DNA from: Tiliqua scincoides
Taxonomy: Eukaryota; Chordata; Lepidosauria; Squamata; Scincidae
DNA length: 64,000 nucleotides
Direction of reading: 5' to 3'
Assembly (NCBI RefSeq): GCF_035046505.1
Contig: NC_089822.1
Coordinates: 98,960,659-99,024,658 of the forward strand
The position numbers and the translations under genes were made by a program. Below the pieces are notes generated by a model that was not told the DNA's origin, did no database searches, and saw only the letters and a list, made by a program, of their open reading frames with translations. Shown here one piece after another: positions 13,005-25,800 of this stretch (position 1 is the first letter of the stretch; each line of letters opens with the position of its first letter).

Positions 13005-13200
13005 CATCCCTCTTTCATCTCAACCACAAACTTACAAGGTGATCTTAGGCAAACCACAGGACTCTCAACCTTAGCCCTGCTACATCTACAATATGAAAAA
13101 AGCAACATGGGACTTCTTTACATGGTTGTTGTAAGGATTACTGAGAATGTGTGCAAAATACTTTGAACATCCAAGTAATACTATATAAGTATTAGGTATC
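13005..13200 (+). mobile_element. MIR-like SINE, ancient
   Basis: aaggtgatcttaggcaaacc, ggttgttgtaaggattactg and acttt..aacatcc follow MIR core and tail order. Diverged. Confidence 0.6.
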
Positions 13201-13288
13201 AGTAAAATTTAAAATTGCCTGATCAAAATAAAGAACCCCTAGAACTTCAACTGCTTAAAAAGTATGTGGGTCTCTCATTTATCTAATT

Positions 13289-13476
13289 CAGCTATTTTCA
13301 ACTTTTTTCATCTCATGGCACACTGACAAGACACTAAAATGGTCAAGGCACACCACCAGGTTTTTGACAATTGACAAGGCACACCATGCTGCCAGTGGGG
13401 GCTCACATCTCCCATTGGCCCTATTAATAAATGACCTTCCCTGAAATTCCTGTGGCACAGTGGTTGAAAATGGCTG
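13289..13476. mobile_element. hAT-type element, family 3
   Basis: Ends cagctattttcaac and gttgaaaatggctg with target duplications ATCTAATT (13281-13288) and ACCTAATT (13477-13484). A related copy lies at 20124-20334. Confidence 0.85.
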
Positions 13477-14530
13477 ACCTAATTCCTTGCTGGGGCGGGG
13501 AGGACACCAAACCTCTGAACATTTAGGACTGCAAAATCAGTAGCTTCAAAGTCCAATGAACACATTTCATTAGACCAGTCTTTGGTACCAGGCTTAACAT
13601 GGACTAGTGGCATGTTCTGTTTGTGTGCAGTTATTCCCAAGTGACAGCGTACAGTGTCAAGTGTGAATGATTAACTTTGGTTGCAAATTTTAACAGCAAA
13701 GGATGTTATAAGCCAGAGTCTGATCATTTCAGTAGCTATCACTTTGCTATCAACGGTCAGAAGTGATTATTTACTCCTCCCTGCGAAAGTCAACAAAATA
13801 TTAAGAGATAGCTCAGGAATATTTCCTACAATGTTTCCTGTTCTTGTTTCCTGCTATACTAATGTCTGCTCCATAACTACAACACACTGCTCACCATTGC
13901 TTCTTCTAAGATAAGCATGGTGTGGCCATGCACCTCCCAGTCAAGCATGGGCATCAGTGTCTTACTTAGCTCCCAATGGCACTCCTGTCTCCACTACACA
14001 CTTAAATTACTTTGTCATCCCACCTTCTTCCTAGGGAACCTTGGAATTGTGAGATGATCTTCAGATCTCGGATAAAAATTCTAACACCTCCCAATCTACA
14101 GTTCCCAGCATTCTTTGAGGGACACCAGGATAGCAAAAGTGGTACCAAAAAAATATGTGGTGAAGGCATGCCTGAAAGTTTAATCCAGAAGCTAGAGGAC
14201 AGGGTGTGTGTCTCTGGGAACAGTTGTGAACTTTGTGAGGGATCTGTGGACCAGTCTCTCAGACGACACAGTATAGCTGCTTGAGGTGGCAAAATATTTT
14301 GGACCATCCATGGTGATGTGGATGTCCAAGCAGGATAGCTCTAATTCACTTCCTTCTAAATACTGAGAGCAGTATTTCACCATCTTAAATCCTCATCTTA
14401 TTATGTTGCAGGCCCTTTTCAGCACAACAGAGTCCTGACAACCAAATAATAAAAACAAATCTTGGAGGAAAGAGGAATCTTTCAAAATAAGTTGGCATTT
14501 TGGCAAAAATGTTTGGCATTTCTTCCAATA

Positions 14531-14586
<56 letters not shown>
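14531..14586. repeat. (CT)n(CA)n microsatellite
   Basis: Uninterrupted CT dinucleotides run into CA dinucleotides, about 56 bp in all. Confidence 0.97.
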
Positions 14587-14588
<2 letters not shown>

Positions 14589-14929
14589 CACACACGATAA
14601 AGAGAAAGTCTTTATCACCATCAGACCTTGCAGAAAGATAACATTCCGCATAGGCTGCATAAGCACCACGCCCCATGAGTCATGTGTACTCACCATCATC
14701 CTGAGCTGTGATTTTGCAAGCATTCTGCCTCCAGGAAACACTTTCTAGAAGCTTCCACTGCCATCTGCCAAGCTTCTTTTGAGTGGCTGTCCTGGAGTCC
14801 TAACATGTTGCAAAAGGTTCCAAGGAATATTCTAGGTGGTGGGTACTCCACAGTCAAGTGATAAAGATTCTGCACAAAAGTGATTCAAATTCTGCACCAA
14901 GAAAACCCAGATTCTGCTACCTGTAAATC

Positions 14930-17910
14930 TGAACCTAAAATCTAATGAGACAGATTTAATGGCTCACAGAGCTGCAAGGCTTGAGTGATATGTATTCCTG
15001 ATTTGAAATTTTAAGAACAGGAACAAGTGAACTTTTATCAAGGCTGACTACTGATCTGCTTGGCCCAGCACTGTCTCTTTCTCAATCCAGCTACCAGAAA
15101 TCCTTTTAAACACAAAAAGGAAGACTCCACCTTGTGGAAGACACATGTGCATTTAATGTTTTATGTTGATTTTAATTCTGAACTCCTTTAAATTTTCAAT
15201 CATAAAAAAGTAGGTTATAGATAAATATACATTCAGCTGTCTCTGCTCGAGATGGGAACTGATCCCTCATCTCTTGCATCCTGATGTATTGCTTTTTTTT
15301 CCTATTGAGCTACTGAGGTAGTACCCTGACACCCTGAAAGCATCAGGAACAAAGACAGAGGGCAGCAAGACAACATGCTGAATGTCTTTTAGAGATACCC
15401 AAATTATACTTAATGTGCAGTTGATCAAAGGGAACAAGATTGTCATTGCCTTTAACTTAGTTGAGATAGAACACTACTCTTTTTTCAGATGAGCTTTCTC
15501 ATATAATATGCTTGATAGCGGAATGGACTTCCAGGTTCCCCCATATGTCTAGATTTATATATAAAAGAGGATGGAGGTGTAAGTACCACCCCCCCAGCTG
15601 TAGGCATTTGTGAGGTGACTGTCTAAGGAATGTGTCTTGGCCTCTCATCCATGTGCTGTGTTGGAGACTGGTCAATTTATTCACTGACCACTACACCAGT
15701 TAGAGGAAAAATATTGATAATAAAACATTCCACAAGATGTAGCCCACACAATAATTTTAACTATTCACCTCCTTTGTAACCATCAACTATAAGGAGGTAG
15801 AATGGCAGGTCATCTAAAACTTAGATGCACAGCGTGTGGTATTTCCTGCAACTGTTAACCTTATTTGTTAGATCAAAAGGAAAAATAGATGCAGCTCCAT
15901 TAAGTCTACGAACACTGTTCCTCTGAGAGTCCAGTTGCTGCAGGGAACAAACAATGGCAAGAGTTGTTGGCATCATGCTCTGCTTTGGGGATCTCAGGAA
16001 GCATTGCACTGCCTGAATGCAGTGGACCAATTCAGCTTATATCCTTAGGTCACTTGCTTGCCTAGTATAGCCTGCAGTTGCAGATGCCAACCACTAGAAG
16101 TCACTGCAGTACCTGACAAGTAAGCAGCCAAGCCCTTCAGCTCTGCCTATTATAGAGGAAAGGCTAGAGGAATACATGGGCAATACCTAGGCTATTTAAA
16201 ATGTTGAGTGAATGATGACAGAAGTCCTAAGCCACAGTTCAAGGCACACCAATGGGAATAAGCATGAGAATGGGGCCATCACACACAAAAACAACACAGA
16301 AACAATACCAAGATATAGGCAGCACATATAGATAATAGTTAATATTAGCTTATTCATACAACCCCATTGCAATACTGTATACGGTGCTTTATAGCACATG
16401 CCTACAGTAAAACTGGAGGTCCTTGCTCCCAGGACTTTACAATTCCATCATTGACAGTGCTAAAACTAACAGTTTGGAGATGAGGTTAAGCAAATGATGG
16501 CCCTGAGAAAGCTGGGCTTTGAGGAGGGATTTGGTGGGGAGGGAGGCAACACCACAGTAGGTGGTTCAGAGATCATTATTGCAGGCATACTAGGTGACTA
16601 GGGAGAAATGAGCCCAACTAGCAATGCCTCTCCTGATGGGGAGAAAGGTTTGGTGATCTGTATCAGGATCTTCTCTTGCCTTGAAGTTTTCGTCCAGATG
16701 TCCCCCTCCCCAAGAGAGAGATCCTACAAGTTACAAGTCTAAGCTAAACCAAGGGTTTTCATTATCTATTTTCTTTACATAAGTGAAATGCATTTTTCTT
16801 TTGCTCCCTCACCTCTATGAAAGGAATGGTCTGAAAGTGAAGGGTCTTTTGGCTGTATCCAAGTTAGGCTGATAACATGAGCTTACGTTACAGTCTAGTG
16901 TTTTATATTACATATATATTGGCTTATGGGTTTCCTTGGCAGCAAAGAAACATCCAGGCACTTTTAAAAAAAGCATTCCAGGGAAACAGCAAAGCAGCAA
17001 GCCAGATAAGCATAAACATGAAACCCACACACCCCGGATATATTAGTGGCTGTCAACTATAGGGCCCCCAGATGATTAAAAACGCTTCCTGCTGTAATGG
17101 AAAATGGAAAACACCATTTTCACCGACTGCCTAAAAAGTTCCAAAAAATTAGCTAGGCAAGACTCTACAAGCTTCACAGGAAACACACTACAACTAAAGA
17201 AGCCCTGATTTTGTTGCCACATGACACCCCTCAGGTCTAGCTCTTCCAGAGGAGGCTTGGACTGTACCATTCTGACTGAAGACAAGGAGGAGCTTAAATC
17301 ATGTATCTACATACAAAGAGAAAAATAGTACACCCCCCACGGAAAAAATCCTAGCATGTTAAGAAGAGGCTAGAACCCATCTCATCCAAGTTATTTCTGT
17401 GGAGAGATGTGGTTGTTGTTGGTATGGAGAAGCATGCAATCAGGACCAACCCAAGACCTCCTGATGCCTGAGGCAGCATGCCAAATGACAGACACCCCCT
17501 TACCTCATGATGTGCCAGCTTCTGCTCTTCCCACATGAACATTCTAGCTCAATACTCTCTTCCCCTTCGCATTTTATCTTCCTCTTGGTCCTCCTCTTCC
17601 TTTTCAATTCAGGGAATGGAAGGAGAAGCAGTGGCGGCAAGTAGACAGAGATGGACGCTCCCCCCCCCAGATCTGCTGCCTGAGGCGACTTCTTCAGTTG
17701 GGCTCATGGATGGGCCAGCCCAGCATTCAGCCTTGAGGTCCACAGCAGAAATTATGTTACTTAAATTTAAGAATACAGGTATAACTATAAACAATAATGA
17801 AGATTGAATATTCACGAAAAGCAAACACAAGCACGGAGAGGGTAAATGCACTTTGTCATTCTTATTACACCAGGGGCCTGTACACTGATGTTTGCAAAAG
17901 TTAATATGTT
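14930..17910. other. Intergenic, nothing recognised
   Basis: AT-rich unique-looking sequence. No gene, RNA or clear repeat boundary was identified. Confidence 0.4.
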
Positions 17911-17918
17911 CTCTAGTC

Positions 17919-18282
17919 CAGTGTTTCTCAAACTGTGAGTTGGGAGCTACTAGGTGGGTCGCAAGCCAATTTCAGGTGGGTCCCCATACATTTCAATATT
18001 TTATTTTTAATATATTAGACTTGATGCTACCATAGCATGTGACTGCATTTGGGGAAATGTTACAGACCTGTACTTTTAACAGACTACTATGTATATACTT
18101 TTAACAATGATAGTAAATAGGACTTACTACTGGGTAAGTGTAGGTAGGATTGCAGCCTAGGTTTGTTAAAAATTTCCCTGCTTGTTGATGTCACTTCTGG
18201 TCATGACATCACTTCTGATGGGTCGCGACAAGATTCTTTTTCTAAAAAGTGGGTCCCGACACTAAATGTGTGAGAACCACTG
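17919..18282. mobile_element. hAT-type element, family 1
   Basis: Ends cagtgtttctcaaac and gtgtgagaaccactg, with a perfect 8-bp duplication CTCTAGTC (17911-17918, 18283-18290). The interior shares gacttgatgctaccatagca with copies at 47.0, 49.1 and 62.5 kb. Confidence 0.92.
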
Positions 18283-18534
18283 CTCTAGTCAGTTTGACCA
18301 AAGATAGAGCCACCAGTATTGATCAAAGTTACTTCAATTTTTTAGTCACAAAGTGACCATGAAAGTCTCTGAAGAACTTCAAGAAATGGTATACAGAGGA
18401 AAATGTTAGGAGCAACATAGGTTGAACCAAGGACTAGTATGACAAGGGCCGCGAAGGGAGTTTCTGCTTGCACATCAAAACTTGTACATTCACACAGGAA
18501 AAAAAAATTATCCTTGTTTCACAATGCCGAAAGT

Positions 18535-18700
18535 GAGGGTCATGCAATGAAGCCGATTGGCTCCAAGAACTCAAAAGAGGAAATACTTCACACAGCGTTT
18601 AATTAACTTGCTAGGTTCACTCCCACAGGATATGGTGACAGCTATTAGCTTAAGTGACTTTCAAAAGGATTAGACACATAGCTGTTACTCAGCTCTCAAA
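18535..18700 (+). mobile_element. CR1 LINE fragment, old
   Basis: gggtcatgcaatgaagccga, acttcacacagcgtttaatt, ttcaaaaggattagacacat match the CR1 ORF2 end order. Heavily decayed. Confidence 0.6.
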
Positions 18701-20123
18701 ACCAAGTGCTGGAGACAATCATGTTCATGCCTGGCTATGAACTTTCAGGGACATCTGGCTGGCTGCTGCTGGAAACAGAATTCCAGGTGGACCCTTGACA
18801 CAATGCAGCATGGCCATGTTTATGTTCAGAGGCCCCTTTGTCACAACAGCTTCAGTTCCAGCCCACAAGCAGCTCATAAAGTTTAGCAAACATTTGAAAG
18901 ACGTTTCTGACAAACTTGGGCCGCTGTTCTCAGAATAAGAACTTGTGGAAGCCCTCTGACCAGCATGAAAACACTTGGGAGCATGCACAGAGCGAACTGG
19001 GCCAACCACCACCTTAAAAAGTTTAAAATGTAAAGAGAAAAGTAGATTGAGTTGAAAAATAGACTCTTCAAAGTAGTCGACTAGTAAAGATCAATCAGTA
19101 GCAAATGTAAACTTGGAATACATTCAGACATGCATGTTAATCACTCTATGACAGTATCATCAAGAGATGGCAATATATGCAAATGGGTCCTCGCAGATTC
19201 AGTGGTACAGAGGAAAGTTTCATTTCATCTCCTATCATATCAGACAAATGCTTCTCAGTGGCATCAGTTCACATACTTAGCTGCTGATCATGTCCAGTAC
19301 ATAAATGTAAGGGTGGTGTCCGAGTTTGGTCATGTCGGGAACTGACAGATGGCTCACACTCACCTGGACAGACCAACCCCTAAATCCTCAGTACCAATCA
19401 GGAGAGGAAGAGTGGGGATACTATGAATGGAGTCAAATGCAAGCCTCTGGCTCAAGATTCCTGGTAACCTGCCAGCACCACATGCATGTTTGAAGCAGCC
19501 CCTTTCATAGACAAATATTGGGATATGCAAGGAATGCAGTGGAATAAAACAGTTTTGATTTACTGAATTAGTTTTCAGACCATATTCTCATTTTATTATA
19601 AAATATTTATATACCACTTTCCAACAAAAAAGTTTATAGAGCAGTTTACATAGCAAATAGGTAGAGTGCAATACAGGAAAAAAGTGCAGAACAAGCACCA
19701 GCAAATGCAGCTCACCAAAGACTAACAGTCCGCCATTTTTCTTTATTTTGTCCTCCCCTTTTGGAATTTACAAGTATCAGCATAGACTTCAAAGTGAAGA
19801 ACTACTGATTTGCTTAAATGACTTCGACAAGCAACATAAAAAGTGGAGGCAGCTATACGAAACAGACAAAAATCAGACAAGTCAGTGCAAATGACGAGAG
19901 CTTCTGGAAATGTTACATTATTAAGACAAATCCCGCACACTTTAAAACAGATGCATGTCTAGAGTAAGTTGTTCTTTAGCCAGTGCTGTTACAGAATTTC
20001 CTGAACAAGTCAGCCAGGTAACGACCCAAATCTTCTTTTAAACATTTGTGGAATGTTTCTGGTTGTGTGTTTTTTTTAAATACACCAAAGGTTCCTTAGC
20101 CACCATGAAAGTTAACTCTTAAG

Positions 20124-20334
20124 CAATGATTTTGAACCTTTTTCATCTCATAGCACACCAACAAGGCACTAAAATCATCAAGGCACACCATCAGTTTTTT
20201 TGACAATTGACAAGGACTGTGCACTGGCAGTGGGGGGCCTGCCTCCCCCAATGGCCCTACTAATAAATGACCCTCCTTCAAACTTCCACAGCACACCTGT
20301 GCTCCATTCATGGCACAGTGGCTGAAAATCGCTG
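20124..20334. mobile_element. hAT-type element, family 3 copy
   Basis: Starts caatgattttgaacc, contains catctcatagcacacc and caaggcacaccatcag, and ends cagtggctgaaaatcgctg. Target duplication is not clear. Confidence 0.75.
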
Positions 20335-20354
20335 CTTCAAGCAAATGTAAGGGA

Positions 20355-20570
20355 CAGAGACCCAAGCACAGCTCACTGGTAAAGCATATACTTTGTATGC
20401 ACCAAAAGTCACAGGTTAGTGACTACAGTTAAAATGCTTTTGGGAAGTATGACTGGGAGGGGCCTCTGCATGAGATGTTGAACAGCAGCTGCTAGCGTGA
20501 GAAGGCAAAGCTGAGTCAGATGGACAAAAGGTCTGTAGGAGGCAGCTCCTTAAGACTGTATCACTGACAA
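20355..20570 (+). mobile_element. tRNA-derived SINE
   Basis: Head cagctcactggtaaagcata with the anticodon-arm remnant ctttgtatgc, body gggaggggcctctgcatgag, end gagtcagatggacaaaaggt. Same family as 38005 and 41430. Confidence 0.7.
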
Positions 20571-20574
20571 AAAA

Positions 20575-21769
20575 AAAATTTTCGGTGTTAACATGAGAAC
20601 AGCCTTGATCTAGTCTGACTTGTTTTTGAAGACAGAATATAGTACCAATCAGCAGCCTGCATATTTGGCTCTATGACATTCCAGTTTTTCCAGCCTTTAA
20701 GGACAAAAATCAGCATGTAACAGACTGGAAAAAAAATTTAAAATAAAAACTAGTCTCCCTGAAACAGAAGGAACCATTTTGGAATCCCATTTCAAGTTAA
20801 AGCAGTAATAAATATAGAAAGTCAGTGCATTCAAAATTGAGGGGGGGGGGTGTAAATAACAACAAACATTATGAGTATATAGGCTTTGGTTGTGGATAAG
20901 ATACAATTATATTGCCATGGAATGTAGACACACTAATTCAGTTTATAAATAAGAATATGGAAAAAAATGACTAGTGAGTGAAAATATAAGGAACTTGCCA
21001 GGACTGCTGCAGGGTCTTGACCTGCAGCCTATGAAGACTGAGATCAGCAAGAACTCAGGACAATCAATCACTCAGCTAAGACATACCAAGCTATGGAACT
21101 GTAGCACAGACAGAAAGTCCAAAGTAACACCACAGCAATACGTGCTGGGCTGGGCTTGTGGAATTAGTATGTGTCGTCACATCCAGAAAAGTGAAGCGCA
21201 CTTCACTTCACATATGAAGTGCATGTTCTTCTCTTCAGGGTTCCCAAGATCAGTAGCTAGAACTGGAGACTTGAGGTAAGACCCAAGAAGCAGCAGGCTG
21301 AAGGGATTGCTCTGTTAACCAGGCAAGGCCAGGATTCACCAATTATACAGATCTGGCCCATCCAGAGGCTTCATACTGCCTGCCAGCGAGAGAGGCTGAT
21401 GTTGTGCCTGTAGGTGACATGGTTAAACCAAACGCTTCTTCTACATATCAAATAAGTCAGGATGCAGAACCAACATCAGAAAGAAAGCTTTTGCCTACCC
21501 AGCTCTTGAACAGTGCTCCAGAGGAGCATCCTCTCGTGCTATGAACAACCTTTCATCATTAACCCATCAACAGAAGGTACTGCGTACACTCATTTTTCAC
21601 TCTGCTTCCAAACACACCCAAGGAATTCCATGTTTTGGCAGCTTTTTGCTAGTGTGGCACCCCATATATAGTTACCGTAAATTACATCTTCAGGTGAGCA
21701 CCTTTCTGCAAAATGACACCACATACGTGAATGATGGGGTAAGAGAACTCATGGACTTATAGTGTTATA
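20575..21769. other. Intergenic, nothing recognised
   Basis: Apart from a G-homopolymer near 20840, no gene or repeat with clear ends was identified downstream of TBC1D2. Confidence 0.4.
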
Positions 21770-22693
21770 TTACACACACTTACTTTAATGTGCTAATGAT
21801 GCATGCAAATCCACCCTTAACTGATGTACAAGTTCATCCAATCACGTATGCCTGTGCACATGCACACACTGCTAGTCCTCACTAGGAAACCAGAAGAACA
21901 CGAGAGAAGAATTTAACAATGCATCATTAGAACCGCTGCTTCATTAGTCTGTTATACAAGCATCTAATTCCTATCAGCCTCAGTTACCAGCCAGTGTTCT
22001 CCTTTTGTGAAACAGATATTGGAAACCATAAAGGACAAGGAAAGAGAATAATGGCTGTGGGGCAAACAGACCTCTGAACTAAAACTGACAACAGTATCTA
22101 AGGCAACCTTTTCCAAAGTGTGGGTTGCAAGCCACACTAGGTGGGTTGCAGGCTGGGCCCCTCCCACCAACTCTTGTGTCCAAATGGCTCCAAATCAGAG
22201 CCATTCTGCATGCACAAGCCATCCCCGCAGGCATCTTCCGGATCGTGCTGGACTGGTGACCCCCTCCACTGGCTTCCTTGGGCCTCAGAATGGCCAGTAG
22301 CAGCACTGAAAAAAGTGGCATGACCCAGAAGAAGCCTCTGAACGCCCCCAGGAGCATCGTGACCCACCTTGGAGGACAAGGTGGGTCGTGGCAGTTAAAA
22401 TTGGGAACTGTTGATTTAAGTTGATCCAGAAAGACACTGTACCATGAAATATCTGCTCCAACATCCAGAAAATATTGCATCACATGCTAAATTCAGAAAG
22501 GACTGTAGTGAACACAAGACATCTACCATATCCCACAGTTTCTTATACCATATCCTACTGAAAGCAACCCAGTGCGTCTCCACTCATTACTCGTAAGTGC
22601 CATGTTCTGCACTATACAATCAGTGGCCATCTTTTTGTTTCCAAAGAGAAGATGGGGGATGTCTGAAGGCCAGCAAGGAGGAGATGGTAGGAG
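21770..22693 (-). other. Presumed TBC1D2 3' UTR and downstream
   Basis: No AATAAA close to the stop was found. The first plausible minus-strand hexamer noticed is ATTAAA (TTTAAT at 21784-21789). If used, the 3' UTR would be about 0.9 kb and would contain the hAT-type element at 22104-22411. The end is therefore uncertain. Confidence 0.3.
22104..22411. mobile_element. hAT-type element in presumed TBC1D2 3' UTR or flank
   Basis: Ends ttttccaaagtgtgggttgc and aaaattgggaactg, with internal ctaggtgggttgcaggc and aggtgggtcgtgg. Possible imperfect duplication tatctaag/gatttaag. Confidence 0.65.
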
Positions 22694-22895
22694 CTACACA
22701 TCTTCTTCATCCTCACTCACAACTCCGTTCAGGTGACTGGATGCATGTTCTGACTGTTCCTTCAAGTACTGGGCTTTTATCTGCTCTAGTTCTCTCAGCT
22801 CAGCCTCCAGCTTCAATCTGTGCACTCCACGCCGATTTTGTAATAGCCTCATAGGAAATGGATTCATGTCATTGAAGGCAATGTTCATCAGCTTC
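22694..22895 (-). CDS. TBC1D2: TBC1D2 exon 14 (terminal coding exon)
   Basis: The acceptor is ccactttgcag. It encodes KLMNIAFNDMNPFPMRLLQN, a basic/acidic helix LKLEAELRELEQIKAQYLKE and the acidic end SEDEEDV, then TAG at 22696-22694. The tail resembles human AELRELEQLKAEYL and its acidic end. Confidence 0.95.
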
Positions 22896-25800
22896 CTGCA
22901 AAGTGGGGGAGGACATTAAGCATGTGGAGCCAGGCAAATGTAATTCCAGGGCATATAACTCTGATACCTTATCATCTGGACTGGCTGCTAGTAAGATTCC
23001 AGACTCAATTCTAAGTCCCAGTTTTAACCTCTAAACCCTTACATTACCCAGGAGCAGAGTATTTCAAGAACCCACACAACCATCAAGATTATCTATCAAA
23101 GCACTGCTTTGTTCTCTCCACCATCTAGAGGAGGTAGCCACAAGGAAGGAGGTCTTTCCTGTGCTGCCAGACAGCCAAATGCCCTGTTCCATCACTCCTT
23201 TTGCTTTTGATGAGCAATCAAGACTTTTCAGTATCTGCTTTTCCTGCCAAGGAACCCCCATTCATCCACTGCAGTGCATTCTAAAGTATGATAGAACATA
23301 CACTCAGTTGCCAGGGACACTAGGCAGGTCTGTGAGACTGTTGCCCTGCATGGACTGAGAGTGTGCCTTAGACCACACCCAGCAATCCTCTGAGCATGTG
23401 CACTGTAGGGGAAGACCAGCAGTGCTGGACAAAGCATCTTTCAGGGAAGCTTGTGCGCTACCACGGATCAGTTTATGGAAAGCTCCCCCACCATCCAGGC
23501 CAATAAGCTTCTGAGGGTTCCCTGGAATATTTAGAAAGCCACAGTAACACACCCATGTCCAAGATGCATGCAAGATATATTGCAATATATATAGTCAGAT
23601 GATAAGCTCAAAGGCCTGATCTCAGATATAGTCAAGATTAAACAAGAGGGGAAAAATTAGCATTTTAATCTGTTGGGGTTGTTCTCTCCTAAAATATATA
23701 ATTCATATTCCCCCATATTTGTAAATCTTGTTTTAAGTGGAGAGTTGTGCCTTTAGCATATACACAGAGGCCCACTTCACTGAATAATAATAATCACATA
23801 GCATATATAATGAATGCAGTAGCAGACAAAGCACTCTTGAGGAACAATCATGTGGTTTCCCTCAAGGGAAGGGAAAGTCTCCTGCTCTCACTTACATTGC
23901 TGCCCAAGACCCTCTTCTCTCACAACCCTAGTCATGTGGGAGCCACTTCCTATGGTGCTTTCTCACATAAGTACAATGTCTGGGTGAGAGTATACTTCAA
24001 ACATGTGAGTTCAGTACATGGTACAAACCTTTGCCACCCAATTAACACTCTCTCCCAATGTAACACGGTGGCACTTCATTCCCAATTCCTATTCATAGCT
24101 CTTGCTCTTAGCTCCAACTTCTCCCAAGTTTGAAAGGAGCCAAACCACCATAGTCTCTTCACCCCAAATCCTGAGCCCCAGGTATCTTCCTTACCTCCCA
24201 TCGCAGATGGTTTTGGTGAAAAATCGAAGGTACTGGTAAATTTCCAGGCTGTCCTGGATCTTCAAGATTGCTTCTTCATTGTATTTAAAGATTGCCAGAG
24301 CATAACGAAATAGCACCTGGGACAAACAAACACTTGGCTGAGGGTTACAGGAGAGATGCATTCAAGTTCTTATAACCAGAGGTTTCCAAACTGGGGCGTT
24401 GCAACACCCTAGACCGGGAAGCTCTGTCACTGCCCCCTTAAGGGACAGGGTGACAGCGACAGTGGCACTGGCATCAGGGGGAAAAACTGCACTTTGGGGC
24501 ACAGGATGGCTTGCAAAGGGGTCAACGGGCTCTCCGCATCCCCCAGGAAGCAGCAGCATACCTCCCCACCATGTTTAAAGTTTAAAAATAGAACCCAGTG
24601 AGAGGCCCAGAAGCCTAAGGTAGCGATTCCCAAACTTACCTGGGTTATGGAGCCTGCTGCAGACCCTTTTTACCAGCTCAGTAGGCATCACCATCTTGGA
24701 TCTTATGAAAGCTCATGAGATCCAAGATGGCAACACCTAAATCTCATGAGATCTTGTGAGATTCAAGATGGAAGTGCCTGAGAGAACAGTTAGGAGGGGT
24801 CACTGGGAACTTCCCATGGCGACCCTGGGAGTGTACCACAACACCCAAAGGCATTGCAATGCACACTCTGGGAACCCCTGCATTAAAGAATGCTGTTGAA
24901 TCACATCTGACCTGGAGATGGACACAATAAGAGACAGATGGAATTTTAGAAATGGATGGGAAGGATTCTCCTACCTTTGTCCCTTCATAGAGAAAGGCGT
25001 CCCAAACCCTGAAGAGGATGTCACTGACAAGACTGTCTACAAATACAACCAGGAACCAATTGAAGGTCATGAGTCCAAGGTCAATTTGGTGCTGCTCCAA
25101 GTGAGCCGTCAGCCTAGGAAGCTTCTCCGACAAAAAGTCTTTGAAGACTCTTTGATCAACCTGAATTCAGCAAATCAATAAATGACAAACAATAACCATA
25201 CTTAAAGAAAGGCTGTTTATCAACATGTTTTCAGGGTACCCCAAATCATAGGAATGAATGAATTCATATATCCTAATTAACGGCTCAATGCTATATACAA
25301 TTACTCAAAAGTAAGTCCCGCTTAGTCTAATGAAACTTACTCCCAGGTAATTGTGTATACTGCAGTGGTTTTCAAACTGGTGGGTCATGACCCCTTTAAG
25401 AGGCGGGGAAGGTAGCAACAGGATCCCTAGAATCGAGCTACTACCATCTACCAAGGAGCTTTTTGTCAACTTATCCCTTCCTATCACCTCCCTTCTGGGC
25501 AGGTGCAGGGAGCCCCGCAGAGCCCCCTGTGCCTCAAAACACATGAAACTGGAAGTGGGTCACAATCGCATTTTCTCATTGTTTTGAGGCGCAGAAAGCC
25601 CTGTAGGGGGCTCTGCAGGGCTCCCCACACTCCTGGAGGCCAGCGCAAGAAGGATAAGTTGAAAAAAGTCAACCTTTTGATTTAAGGTACTAGGTACTGT
25701 TTCAAAATATAACTTCTTATTTAAAATAATTTCAAATATTTAACAATGAATCAACTGATGCTGCATGCAAGAGAATCAAAGACACAAATGGTGCAGTACA

